Assembly: GCA_017882945.1 (NCBI GenBank)
Contig: JADGON010000127.1
Location: forward strand, 1 to 24,990
Source: Acidimicrobiia bacterium
Lineage (GTDB): Bacteria > Actinomycetota > Acidimicrobiia > IMCC26256 > JAENVU01
Direction: 5' to 3'
Length of the DNA stretch: 24,990 nucleotides
Shown one piece after another: positions 7,874 through 14,898 of this stretch; positions within the stretch are counted from its first letter, which is position 1, and each line of letters opens with the position of its first letter. Position numbers and translations under genes: made by a program. A model generated the notes under the pieces. The model was not told the origin of the DNA. It did not search any database and saw only the letters and a program-made list of their open reading frames with translations.

Positions 7874-8802
7874 GGGTCGCCGCGATCGACATCGGCACCA
7901 ACTCCACCCGCCTGCTGGTGGGCGAGATCACCGACCGGATGGGCACGCTCGGGTCGCTCGACCGGCGCATGACGATCACCCGGCTCGGACAAGGTGTCGA
8001 TGCCACGAAGATGCTCGCGCCCGATGCCATGGAACGCACGCTGAGCACACTGCGCGAGTACCGAGCAGTCATCGACGCGTTGGGTGGGGTGGAGGCGGTG
8101 CGCGCCACGGCGACCAGCGCCGCGCGCGACGCGTCCAACCGTGACGCGTTCTTCGCTCCCGCGGCTGAGATCATCGGCAGCGAGCTCGAGCTGCTCTCCG
8201 GTGACGAGGAGGCCGAGCTCTCGTTCTTCGGCGCGACGGCGGCACTCGATGGCGCGGGAGATGCCCCGTACCTCGTCGTCGACATCGGCGGTGGGTCGAC
8301 AGAGTTCGTGGTCGGTACCACGACACCCGAAGGGACGATGTCGGTCGACATCGGGTGCGTGCGGATCACCGAGGCGTGGTTGCACTCGGACCCGCCTGCC
8401 CCCGAAGAGCTCAGCCAGGCGGTGCACGTCGTCCGGGAGCACGTGGTCGACGTCATTCGAGAGGTTCCCGGGGTGAAGGACGCGAACACCCTCATCGGCC
8501 TGGCCGGCACGGTCACGACCGTCGCTGCGATCGAGCTGGGACTGGCCGAGTACGACCCGGTGCGCATCCATCATTCGCGTCTCTCGCGCGCGGCCGTCGA
8601 GGAGATCTTTCGCACGTTGGCCACCGAGCCGGCGGAGCAGCGGAGGCACAATCCGGGCCTCGAACCGGGGCGGGTCGACGTCATCGTCGGTGGGGTGATC
8701 GTCCTGGTCACGATCCTGCGCACCCTGGGCGTCGACGAGGTGCTCGTCTCCGAGGCCGACATCCTCGACGGCCTGGTTCGGAGCCTCATTCCGGCCGTCT
8801 GA
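7870..8802 (+). CDS. ppx: Ppx/GppA family exopolyphosphatase / pppGpp phosphohydrolase
   Basis: 310-aa ASKHA-fold phosphatase that shortens polyphosphate chains or dephosphorylates pppGpp. It contains the phosphate-1 loop VAAIDIGTNSTRLLVGEI at the N-terminus, RATATSAARDASNRDAFF, SGDEEAELSFFGA with the conserved Glu, phosphate-2 loop VVDIGGGSTEFVVG, DIGCVRITE, and LIGLAGTVTTVAAIELGLAEYD. Only the two catalytic domains are present. The C-terminal HD-like domains of E. coli Ppx/GppA are absent, as in mycobacterial Ppx1/Ppx2. It starts at GTG 7870, overlapping the DUF501 stop, so the two are coupled. Whether polyphosphate or pppGpp is the main substrate cannot be told from sequence. Confidence 0.93.
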   Translation: MRVAAIDIGTNSTRLLVGEITDRMGTLGSLDRRMTITRLGQGVDATKMLAPDAMERTLSTLREYRAVIDALGGVEAVRATATSAARDASNRDAFFAPAAEIIGSELELLSGDEEAELSFFGATAALDGAGDAPYLVVDIGGGSTEFVVGTTTPEGTMSVDIGCVRITEAWLHSDPPAPEELSQAVHVVREHVVDVIREVPGVKDANTLIGLAGTVTTVAAIELGLAEYDPVRIHHSRLSRAAVEEIFRTLATEPAEQRRHNPGLEPGRVDVIVGGVIVLVTILRTLGVDEVLVSEADILDGLVRSLIPAV

Positions 8803-8859
8803 CGCCGACCCGAACCGGCAGGAAGTTCCCCTCAGTCCGTCCGGCCAACGCGCCGTAAA

Positions 8860-8875
8860 CCAACTGTGCAGTTGG
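8860..8875. promoter_or_regulatory. 16-bp palindrome CCAACTG-TG-CAGTTGG, operator candidate
   Basis: Two perfect 7-bp arms around a 2-bp centre lie immediately upstream of the small gene that I start at 8884. The site covers the alternative start GTG 8866 and is followed directly by the purine run GGAAGG. Its size and place fit a dimeric repressor site over the promoter or early leader. The cognate regulator is unknown, and no second copy was seen in this window. Confidence 0.4.
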
Positions 8876-8883
8876 AAGGGTTC

Positions 8884-9240
8884 GTGACCGCGTTGCATCT
8901 CCTCAGTGGTGATGACATCCGCGCGGTCGCGTGCGCGATCGACGAGCAGCACCAGACCGTCGCCGACGAAGTCGCGGCATGGGAAGCGGTGATGTGCATC
9001 GACGATGCCCTGCGTGAGACCAGCCGGACTCGGGTCGCGGCGCGAGCCGCGCACGAAGCGGTGCAGGCGGTGCGCGCGGCCGCGGAAGCGTCGAAGGTGG
9101 CCATCCCCGACGCCGTGGTCATTCGCGTCGCCCGCGAGGCTGCACTGCTGGCGAGGGCCCTCGTCGCCGGAACCAGTGCCGATCCCGCGGTCGCCCACCT
9201 CTCGCGCATCTGGGGCAACATCTCTTCTGCCGCCGCCTGA
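8884..9240 (+). CDS. Small Ala-rich helical protein, function unknown
   Basis: 118-aa protein (124 aa if the alternative GTG 8866 is used). I do not recognise a family. Sequence: MTALHLLSGDDIRAVACAIDEQ, then a long run of predicted amphipathic helices rich in Ala/Arg/Glu, ending HLSRIWGNISSAAA. There is no signal peptide or membrane segment, and two Cys are present. Codon use is strongly G/C at third positions and the frame is clean, which supports a real gene. I prefer GTG 8884 because GGAAGG lies 4 nt upstream, whereas 8866 sits inside a 16-bp palindrome and has no ribosome-binding site. It stands alone between ppx and the aminotransferase, which has its own promoter-like box. Confidence 0.65.
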   Translation: MTALHLLSGDDIRAVACAIDEQHQTVADEVAAWEAVMCIDDALRETSRTRVAARAAHEAVQAVRAAAEASKVAIPDAVVIRVAREAALLARALVAGTSADPAVAHLSRIWGNISSAAA

Positions 9241-9277
9241 CGGACCGCACGAGCCCGCACGTCCCGCGCGGCCGTCC

Positions 9278-9283
9278 TACGAT
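9278..9283 (+). promoter_or_regulatory. -10-like box for the aminotransferase (TACGAT)
   Basis: TACGAT lies exactly 6 nt before ATG 9290 in a 49-nt gap after the preceding stop. The spacing suggests a leaderless transcript, and there is no Shine-Dalgarno sequence between the box and the start codon. Confidence 0.45.
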
Positions 9284-9289
9284 GCGCCG

Positions 9290-10381
9290 ATGCCACTGAC
9301 CGACCGGTTGCTGCTCGGCCCCGGGCCGTCGAATCCGTACCCCGAGGTCACCGCCGCGTTCGCGCGTCCGCTGCTCGGACATCTGGATCCCGACTTCCTG
9401 GCGATCCTCGACGAGACGTGCGATCGCCTGCGCACGGTGTTTCGCACCACGAATGCCCTGACGCTGCCGATCTCGGGAACGGGCTCGGCGGGGATGGAAG
9501 CGTGCTTCGTCAACCTCATCGAGCCCGGGGACACCGTCATCATCGGGGTGAACGGCGTCTTCGGCGAGCGCATGTGCGAGGTCGCGCGGCGCTGCGGCGC
9601 CGAGGTGGTGCGGGTCGATGCGCCGTGGGGAGCCGCGTTGGACCCGGAGCGCCTGCTCGAGGCGCAGCGCGACCACCCGGGTGCACGCGTGCTGGCCGTG
9701 GTCCACGCGGAGACCTCGACCGGAGTGGAGAACGACGTCGCTCCGCTGCGCGCGCTGCAGGCGACCGAGACGCTGTTGCTCGTCGACACGGTGACGTCCC
9801 TCGGGGGGGTCCCGCTCGAGGTCGATGGCTGGGGCATCGACGCCTGCTACTCGGGCACCCAGAAGTGCCTCGGCGTGCCTCCCGGCCTCGCGCCGCTCAC
9901 GTTCTCGGCGCGCGCGGTCGAGCGGGTGCATACCCGATCGGAACCGCCCCAGTCGTGGTACCTCGACCTCGGGTTGATCGGCGACTACGTGGGTGGAGCC
10001 CGCAAGTACCACCACACGGCCCCGACCGCGATGATCGTGGCGCTCCACGCCGGCTTGGGCGCGGTGCTCGACGAAGGCCTCGAGGCGGCGTGGGCGCGTC
10101 ACCGGGCGGTCGGCACGCGGCTCCAGGACGGCCTCGTCGACCTGGGCTGGTCCTTGATCGCGGAGCCGGGGCACCGGTTGCCCCAGCTCACCTCGACCCG
10201 GCTCCCCGACGGGGTCGACGAGGCGGTGCTCCGGAAGGTGCTGCTCACGGAGTACGGCATCGAGGTCGGGGGCGGCCTGGGCGAGTTCGCGGGAATCGCC
10301 TGGCGGATCGGCTTGATGGGACATTCCGCCCGGGAACGCTCGGTCACCACCCTGCTCGGTGCGCTCCGAGAGCAGCTCTGA
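9290..10381 (+). CDS. Class V aminotransferase, alanine-glyoxylate / serine-pyruvate type
   Basis: 363-aa PLP-dependent fold-type I enzyme. ATG 9290 begins MPLTDRLLLGPGPSNPYPEVT, the hallmark N-terminus of the serine-pyruvate/alanine-glyoxylate aminotransferase group. Further motifs are ISGTGSAGMEACFVNLIEPGDTVIIGVNGVFGERM (cofactor phosphate region), HAETSTGVENDV, LLVDTVTSLGGVPLEVDGWGIDACYSGTQKCLGVPPGLAP with the Schiff-base Lys in GTQKCL and the PLP-binding Asp in LVDTVTS, and a C-terminal domain ending EVGGGLGEFAGIAWRIGLMGHSA. It probably moves amino groups between alanine or serine and glyoxylate or pyruvate. Related enzymes act on phosphonates or purine-derived ureidoglycine, so substrate is uncertain. 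It appears monocistronic. Confidence 0.9.
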   Translation: MPLTDRLLLGPGPSNPYPEVTAAFARPLLGHLDPDFLAILDETCDRLRTVFRTTNALTLPISGTGSAGMEACFVNLIEPGDTVIIGVNGVFGERMCEVARRCGAEVVRVDAPWGAALDPERLLEAQRDHPGARVLAVVHAETSTGVENDVAPLRALQATETLLLVDTVTSLGGVPLEVDGWGIDACYSGTQKCLGVPPGLAPLTFSARAVERVHTRSEPPQSWYLDLGLIGDYVGGARKYHHTAPTAMIVALHAGLGAVLDEGLEAAWARHRAVGTRLQDGLVDLGWSLIAEPGHRLPQLTSTRLPDGVDEAVLRKVLLTEYGIEVGGGLGEFAGIAWRIGLMGHSARERSVTTLLGALREQL

Positions 10382-10406
10382 CCCGGGCGAATTAGGGGAT
10401 TCCGAC

Positions 10407-10444
10407 CCTCCAGGGCACTCGTGAACGTGACGACAACCTGGAGG
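10407..10444 (+). promoter_or_regulatory. Leader hairpin over the start of the diguanylate cyclase gene
   Basis: CCTCCAGG (10407-10414) and CCTGGAGG (10437-10444) are perfect 8-bp inverted repeats with a 22-nt loop. The 3' arm contains the GGAGG purine run and the first base of the GTG start, so the folded RNA would hide the initiation region. The loop carries the start of a short upstream ORF. It resembles a translation-control element, but no function is shown. Confidence 0.35.
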
Positions 10445-10447
10445 TGA
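10421..10447 (+). CDS. Candidate 8-codon leader ORF (MNVTTTWR)
   Basis: GTG 10421, preceded by AGGG at 6-nt spacing, opens a frame of eight codons ending in TGA at 10445-10447. The TGA overlaps GTG 10444 of the diguanylate cyclase as GTGA, the same coupling used by several gene pairs here. The main gene has no properly spaced ribosome-binding site (its GGAGG touches the GTG), so coupling through this short frame is plausible. It is too short to judge by codon statistics. Confidence 0.25.
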   Translation: MNVTTTWR

Positions 10448-12189
10448 CCGGCATCGAGCGCGGCTTCCACCCGCTGCGGCGGGTGGTGCATCGGCTGGGA
10501 GACATCGCGCCGCATCGCCAGGTGCAGCTGCTGTGCGCGATCTCGGTCATCACGGTGGCGATCCTGGTGACGGCGGTGCTCAGCTCGTTGTCCCCGACGC
10601 ACGACTCGTTGCAGTTCTCCAGCACCACGCTTTCCCCGGCCGTCAGCCAGATCGATGCCGCCCGGGAGAAGTACGTCGCCGCGGGAGCGGCCCTGCAGCT
10701 TGCCAACGCCGTGGATCCGAACGTGCGGATCGCCGCCATCGCCGAAGTGGGCTCACTGAACGCGAGCGGTGAGACGGCGTACAACCAGTACCTGCGCAAG
10801 TCTGCGCATCTGCCGCGTGAGCGCGCGATGCAGCAAACCTTCATTGCCCATCGCCAGGCCGCACTCAATGCAGGAGCGGCCTTGGTGAGCCAGGCCGCGC
10901 CGTCGGCGGCGGGGGTAGCCGAGGTCACGCGGTCCTCGGAGAAGCTCCGGGTCGATCTGAACAACATTCGCGGTCTCTACGAGACGCGGGTGCAGCAATC
11001 GATCGCAAGCTCCCAGAGCGGGATCAGCTCCACCCAACGAGAAGTCCTTGCGTTGTCCGGCGCGGCGATCCTGGTCCTGTTGCTCGCGTTCGGCGTCGCG
11101 TCGCGCTCGGCACGTTCCCGAGAGGAGCGCACCGAAGTTCTCGATCGGGCGTTGCACGAGGACGCGGAGCGCAACGAGCTGGAAGCTCGCCTGCAACGCT
11201 CGCTCGAGATGACCCAGACGGAGAACGCGGCGTACGAGCTCGTGAGTCGCGGGCTCATCATCAGCGTCCCGGGACTTCCCGCGGAGCTCCTCGTCGCGGA
11301 CTCCAGCCGGGCGCATTTCCGGCAGGCGACGACGACCGATGAACAGGGCGGTCCCGGCTGTCCGGTGATGTCCCCGAACGAATGCCCGGCGGCAGCCTGG
11401 GGCCAGACGCAGCTCTGGCCGAGCAGCACCGCGCTCGATGCCTGCCCGCACCTGCAGGGTCGGCCGACCGGGGAGTGTTCGGCGGTGTGCGTGCCGGTCA
11501 GCATCGCCGGCAGGACCGTCGCCGTGGTGCACGCCGTCGCCCCGGACGCACATCCGCCGGACGCGCGCGTCGTCGCGACCGTCGAGCTCATCGCCCGCAA
11601 GGTCGGCGAGCGGGTCGGCATGTTGCGGGCGTTCCTGCGATCCGAGACCCAGGCCCACACGGATCCGCTGACCGGGCTGATGAACCGCCGCAGCCTGGAG
11701 GAGAAGGTCCGAGGCATCGTCGAAGAGGGCCTGACCTACGTGGCCGCCTACGGCGACCTCGACCACTTCAAGCAGCTCAACGACGTCCACGGTCACGACG
11801 CCGGAGACCAGGCTCTCCGGCTGTTCGCCCGCGTGCTGCGGGACACCGTCCGTCCCAACGACCTCGTCGCCCGGTACGGCGGGGAGGAGTTCGTCATCGT
11901 GCTCCCCGACTGCCAGATCTCCGACGCCTACGCGGTGATCAACCGACTCCGCGAGGCGCTCGCAGAGGTGCAAGCCGGCACGGGCACGCCCGCGTTCACC
12001 GTCAGCTTCGGGATCACCGCGGCGCGACCGGAGAACACGTTCAGCCAGACCCTCGAGATCGCAGACTCCGCGCTGCTCAAAGCGAAGGCAACGGGACGCG
12101 ACCGGATCGTCATCAGCAGCACCGACGGCTTCTCGCCGAGTCCGGACCCAGCGGAGGCGGTTGACGTCGTCCCGCACGTCACCGTGTGA
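10444..12189 (+). CDS. Membrane-anchored diguanylate cyclase with cysteine-rich GAF-like domain (GGDEF)
   Basis: 581-aa sensor enzyme making cyclic di-GMP from two GTP. Layout: TM helix 1 (about 28-46); an extracytoplasmic helical region (about 47-200); TM helix 2 (about 201-219, LALSGAAILVLLLAFGVA); a charged signalling helix (about 222-265); a GAF-like domain (about 266-395) with Cys306, 314, 334, 345 and 349; and a GGDEF domain (about 405-570). The cyclase signature is GGEEF at 479-483 and DLDHFKQLNDVHGHDAGD carries the metal/GTP residues. The product-inhibition I-site RPND is at 470-473, five residues before GGEEF as usual, so an active, feedback-inhibited enzyme is expected. GTG 10444 is the first start in the frame; GTG 10483 is an alternative. 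The input signal is unknown; the Cys cluster hints at metal or redox sensing. Confidence 0.92.
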   Translation: MTGIERGFHPLRRVVHRLGDIAPHRQVQLLCAISVITVAILVTAVLSSLSPTHDSLQFSSTTLSPAVSQIDAAREKYVAAGAALQLANAVDPNVRIAAIAEVGSLNASGETAYNQYLRKSAHLPRERAMQQTFIAHRQAALNAGAALVSQAAPSAAGVAEVTRSSEKLRVDLNNIRGLYETRVQQSIASSQSGISSTQREVLALSGAAILVLLLAFGVASRSARSREERTEVLDRALHEDAERNELEARLQRSLEMTQTENAAYELVSRGLIISVPGLPAELLVADSSRAHFRQATTTDEQGGPGCPVMSPNECPAAAWGQTQLWPSSTALDACPHLQGRPTGECSAVCVPVSIAGRTVAVVHAVAPDAHPPDARVVATVELIARKVGERVGMLRAFLRSETQAHTDPLTGLMNRRSLEEKVRGIVEEGLTYVAAYGDLDHFKQLNDVHGHDAGDQALRLFARVLRDTVRPNDLVARYGGEEFVIVLPDCQISDAYAVINRLREALAEVQAGTGTPAFTVSFGITAARPENTFSQTLEIADSALLKAKATGRDRIVISSTDGFSPSPDPAEAVDVVPHVTV

Positions 12190-12256
12190 GTCCACGGAAA
12201 CCCCGTCCCGTTCGTTGCGTTCTCGGCGCGAGACGCCCGAACCGCAGCAAGCGCCG

Positions 12257-14095
12257 CTAGGTCTTGGGGGGCTTCTTGTTGCGGGTGCGCCCACGCACGG
12301 ACTGGTCCAGGACCACCTTGCGGAGTCGCACGCTCGCGGGTGTCACCTCGACGCACTCGTCGTCCGCGATGAACTCCAGCGCCTGCTCGAGGCTCATCGG
12401 CCGTGGCGGGGTGAGCCGCACGGTGTCGTCGGAGCTCGACGTCCGCTGGTTCGTGAGCTTCTTTTCCTTCGTGGGGTTCACGTCCATCTCGTCGGCGCGC
12501 GCGTTCTCGCCGACGATCATCCCCTCGTAGACCTCGACGCCCGGGGCGAGGAGCATCTGGCCGCGCTCCTGCAGGTTGAACAGCGCGAACGAGTTCGTGA
12601 CGCCACCCCGGTCGGAGACGAGTGACCCGGTCGGACGGTTGCGAAGATCGCCGAACCAGCGCTCGTAGCCGTCGAAGACGTGGTGGAGGATGCCGGTACC
12701 ACGCGTCTCGGTCAGGAACTCGGTGCGGAACCCGATGAGCCCGCGCGCGGGGACGACGTACTCCATGCGGACCCAACCGGTCCCGTGGTTGACCATCTGC
12801 TCGAGCCGGCCCTTGCGCAGCGCGATCAGCTGGGTGACGACGCCGAGGTAGTCCTCGGGCACGTCGATCGCGACGCGCTCGACCGGCTCGTGGAGCTTGC
12901 CGTCGATCTCCCTGGTGACGACCTGGGGCTTGCCGACCGTGAGCTCGAAGCCTTCGCGTCGCATGGTCTCGACGAGCACCGCGAGCTGGAGCTCGCCGCG
13001 ACCCTGGACCTCCCAGGCGTCGGGCCGCTCCGTCGGGAGCACCCGGATGGACACGTTGCCCACGAGCTCGGAGTCCAGGCGCGCAAGCACCTGGCGGGCG
13101 GTGAGCTTGGAGCCTTCCTTGCCCGCGAGCGGCGACGTGTTGATGCCGATCGTCATGGACAAGCTGGGCTCGTCGACGGTGATCGCGGGAAGCGCCACCG
13201 GGTTGTCGGCGTCGGCCAGGGTCTCGCCGATGGTCACATCGGCCAGACCGGCGATCGCGCAGATCTCACCCGGACCGGCCTCGGCCGCGTCCACGCGCTC
13301 CAGGGATTCGGCGACGTACAGCTCGGTGATCTTCACCTTCTCGATCGACCCGTCGAGCTTGCACCACGCGACGGTCTGGCCTTTCGCGATCGTGCCGTGC
13401 TGCACCCGGCACAGCGCGAGGCGGCCGAGGTACGGCGACGCGTCGAGGTTGGTCACGAGGGCCTGGAGCGGGTGGCCCTCCTCGTAGGTCGGCGCGGGGA
13501 TGTGATCGAGCAGCAGCTCGAAGAGGGGCTTGAGGTCACTGCCCTCGGCCTCGGGGTCCAGCGACGCCCATCCAGCACGCGCGTTCGCGTAGATGATCGG
13601 GAACTCGATCTGGGTCTCGTCGGCATCAAGGTCCAAGAAGAGCTCGTAGACCTCGTCGACGACCTCCTGGATGCGCGCGTCGGGCCGGTCCACCTTGTTC
13701 ACCACGAGGATGACGGGCAGGCGGGACTCGAGCGCCTTGCGCAGCACGAACCGGGTCTGGGGGAGCGGGCCCTCGCTCGCGTCGACGAGCAGGAGCACGC
13801 CGTCGACCATCGTCAGGCCGCGCTCGACCTCGCCGCCGAAGTCCGCGTGGCCGGGGGTGTCGATGATGTTGATCTTCACCCCGCCGTAGCGCACCGCGAT
13901 GTTCTTGGCGAGGATCGTGATGCCCTTCTCGCGCTCGAGATCGTTCGAGTCCAGGACCCGGTCGTTGACCTCCTGGTTGTCGCGGAACGCGCCCGTCTGC
14001 CAGAGCATCGCGTCGACCAGGGTCGTCTTGCCGTGGTCGACGTGGGCGACAATTGCCACGTTTCGGAGATCATCTCGCTGGGCGCGCGCGGACAT
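12257..14095 (-). CDS. typA: Ribosome-associated GTPase TypA/BipA
   Basis: 612-aa translational GTPase related to EF-G and LepA that acts on ribosomes in assembly and stress adaptation. I see G1 AHVDHGKTT, G2 region REKGITI, G3 DTPGHADFGGEV and G4 NKVDR. These are followed by the beta-barrel domain (YLGRLALCRVQHGTIAKGQ), EF-G III/V-like domains, and the TypA-specific C-terminal domain (RGLIGFRTEFLTETRGTGI, GVEVYEGMIVGENARADEMDVNPTKEKKLTN, LEFIADDECVEVTP). The tail is basic (RGRTRNKKPPKT). I use ATG 14095 rather than the upstream in-frame ATG 14158 because homology begins at RDDLRNVAIVAHVDHG and AGAAGG lies just before 14095. It follows orn on the same strand with a 68-nt gap. Confidence 0.96.
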   Translation of the reverse strand: MSARAQRDDLRNVAIVAHVDHGKTTLVDAMLWQTGAFRDNQEVNDRVLDSNDLEREKGITILAKNIAVRYGGVKINIIDTPGHADFGGEVERGLTMVDGVLLLVDASEGPLPQTRFVLRKALESRLPVILVVNKVDRPDARIQEVVDEVYELFLDLDADETQIEFPIIYANARAGWASLDPEAEGSDLKPLFELLLDHIPAPTYEEGHPLQALVTNLDASPYLGRLALCRVQHGTIAKGQTVAWCKLDGSIEKVKITELYVAESLERVDAAEAGPGEICAIAGLADVTIGETLADADNPVALPAITVDEPSLSMTIGINTSPLAGKEGSKLTARQVLARLDSELVGNVSIRVLPTERPDAWEVQGRGELQLAVLVETMRREGFELTVGKPQVVTREIDGKLHEPVERVAIDVPEDYLGVVTQLIALRKGRLEQMVNHGTGWVRMEYVVPARGLIGFRTEFLTETRGTGILHHVFDGYERWFGDLRNRPTGSLVSDRGGVTNSFALFNLQERGQMLLAPGVEVYEGMIVGENARADEMDVNPTKEKKLTNQRTSSSDDTVRLTPPRPMSLEQALEFIADDECVEVTPASVRLRKVVLDQSVRGRTRNKKPPKT

Positions 14096-14160
14096 GAGCC
14101 TTCTCTCGAACCTGGGGCCGTTTTCAGCCCTGCGCCGCCGGGGTGCAGCGCGAGCCAAAG

Positions 14161-14166
14161 ATTCTA
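14161..14166 (-). promoter_or_regulatory. Possible -10 box for typA (TAGAAT)
   Basis: TAGAAT on the minus strand overlaps the orn stop codon and fits TANNNT. It would give a leader of about 60 nt with a Shine-Dalgarno-like AGAAGG before ATG 14095. No convincing -35 element was found, so read-through from orn is equally possible. Confidence 0.3.
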
Positions 14167-14790
14167 GCCGGGTGAGGGGGTTTTCCCGGCCTCAGGGGGC
14201 GGGGCCGCAGCGGCCGGTTCCGGGGGCGTCTCCGGGGGCACGAGGATGTTCTCGCGGTAGAACCGCAGCTCCTCGATGGACTCCCGGATGTCGTCGAGCG
14301 CGCGGTGGGTCTCCTTCTTGTCCGGGCGCTTCTTGTACACGGCGGGGTACCAGCGACGGCAGAGCTCCTTGAACGAGCTCACGTCCACGCTGCGGTAGTG
14401 CAGGTACTGGTCGACCTCGGGCAGGTACCGGTCGAGGAAGCGCCGGTCGACCCCGATCGAGTTGCCGCACAACGGCGTGGTGCCCGGCCCGGGGAGCTGC
14501 TCACCGAGGTACGTGAGCACCTGCGCCCCGGCGTCGGCGAGCGAGAGCGTCGACGCTTCGATCGCGGGGAGCAGCCCTGACTTGGTGTGCATCTTGCGGA
14601 CGAAGTCGTCCATCTGGACCAGCGCTTCGGGTGACGCGTGCACGATGAGGTCGATGCCGTCGTCCACCAGCTCGAGCTCGGAGTTGGTCACGAGCACCGC
14701 GATCTCCACGATCGTGTGCCGGGTGGTCTCGAGTCCGGTCATCTCGAGGTCGATCCACACCAGCAGGTCGGACATCTCGGGGCGAGGCAT
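14164..14790 (-). CDS. orn: Oligoribonuclease (3'-5' exoribonuclease, DEDDh)
   Basis: 208-aa exonuclease that degrades 2-5-nt RNA fragments and pGpG, the product of EAL phosphodiesterases. The DEDDh residues are visible: D and E in LLVWIDLEMTGLE, D in GNSIGVDRRFLDRYLPEVD, and H and D in HRALDDIRESIEEL. The motif MHTKSGLLPAI and RSVDVSSFKELCRRWYP are typical. The C-terminus carries an extra Pro/Ala-rich tail (PPETPPEPAAAAPPPEAGKTPSPG) of about 25 residues. The frame is open far upstream on this strand, but that part is antisense to other genes. ATG 14790 fits homology and has TACGGT 6 nt before it. ATG 14775 (MSDLLVW) is an alternative start. Confidence 0.95.
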   Translation of the reverse strand: MPRPEMSDLLVWIDLEMTGLETTRHTIVEIAVLVTNSELELVDDGIDLIVHASPEALVQMDDFVRKMHTKSGLLPAIEASTLSLADAGAQVLTYLGEQLPGPGTTPLCGNSIGVDRRFLDRYLPEVDQYLHYRSVDVSSFKELCRRWYPAVYKKRPDKKETHRALDDIRESIEELRFYRENILVPPETPPEPAAAAPPPEAGKTPSPG

Positions 14791-14796
14791 GTCCTC

Positions 14797-14802
14797 ACCG
14801 TA
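14797..14802 (-). promoter_or_regulatory. -10-like box for orn (TACGGT)
   Basis: On the minus strand TACGGT is separated from ATG 14790 by 6 nt (GAGGAC), consistent with a leaderless orn transcript. It forms a divergent promoter pair with the box at 14886-14891. Confidence 0.45.
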
Positions 14803-14821
14803 ACTCGCCGTTCCGAAGATC

Positions 14822-14876
14822 TCGGCCGGCCGATCGCCGGACGTTGCCGGTCGGGCGGCCGACGGCGGTTCCGCCG
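14822..14876. promoter_or_regulatory. Palindromes in the orn / acetyl-CoA synthetase divergent promoter region
   Basis: TCGGCCGGCCGA (14822-14833) is a perfect 12-bp palindrome, and CGGCGG-TT-CCGCCG (14863-14876) has perfect 6-bp arms ending 9 nt before the TAACCT box. They occupy the 108-nt gap between two divergent genes, where regulator sites would be expected. In such GC-rich DNA, GC-only palindromes also arise by chance. Confidence 0.25.
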
Positions 14877-14885
14877 CGAGCCGCA

Positions 14886-14891
14886 TAACCT
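14886..14891 (+). promoter_or_regulatory. -10-like box for the acyl-CoA synthetase gene (TAACCT)
   Basis: TAACCT lies 7 nt before GTG 14899, again the spacing of a leaderless promoter. No ribosome-binding site is present between box and start codon. Confidence 0.4.
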
Positions 14892-14898
14892 CCGGGCT

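Noticed and set aside
8866..8883. GTG 8866 as the start of the small protein
   Set aside because: It lies inside the 16-bp palindrome and lacks a ribosome-binding site; GTG 8884 has GGAAGG 4 nt upstream. The choice is not certain.
7783..9198. 471-codon minus-strand frame opposite ppx
   Set aside because: Antisense of ppx and the small gene; no recognisable domain.
12224..12256. CGGCGC ... GCGCCG inverted repeat between the convergent cyclase and typA genes as a terminator
   Set aside because: Only 6-bp arms with a loop of about 21 nt and no T-tract; too weak to call.
12680..14167. 495-codon plus-strand frame opposite typA
   Set aside because: typA is unmistakable on the minus strand. The plus frame has no motif and the composition expected of an antisense shadow.
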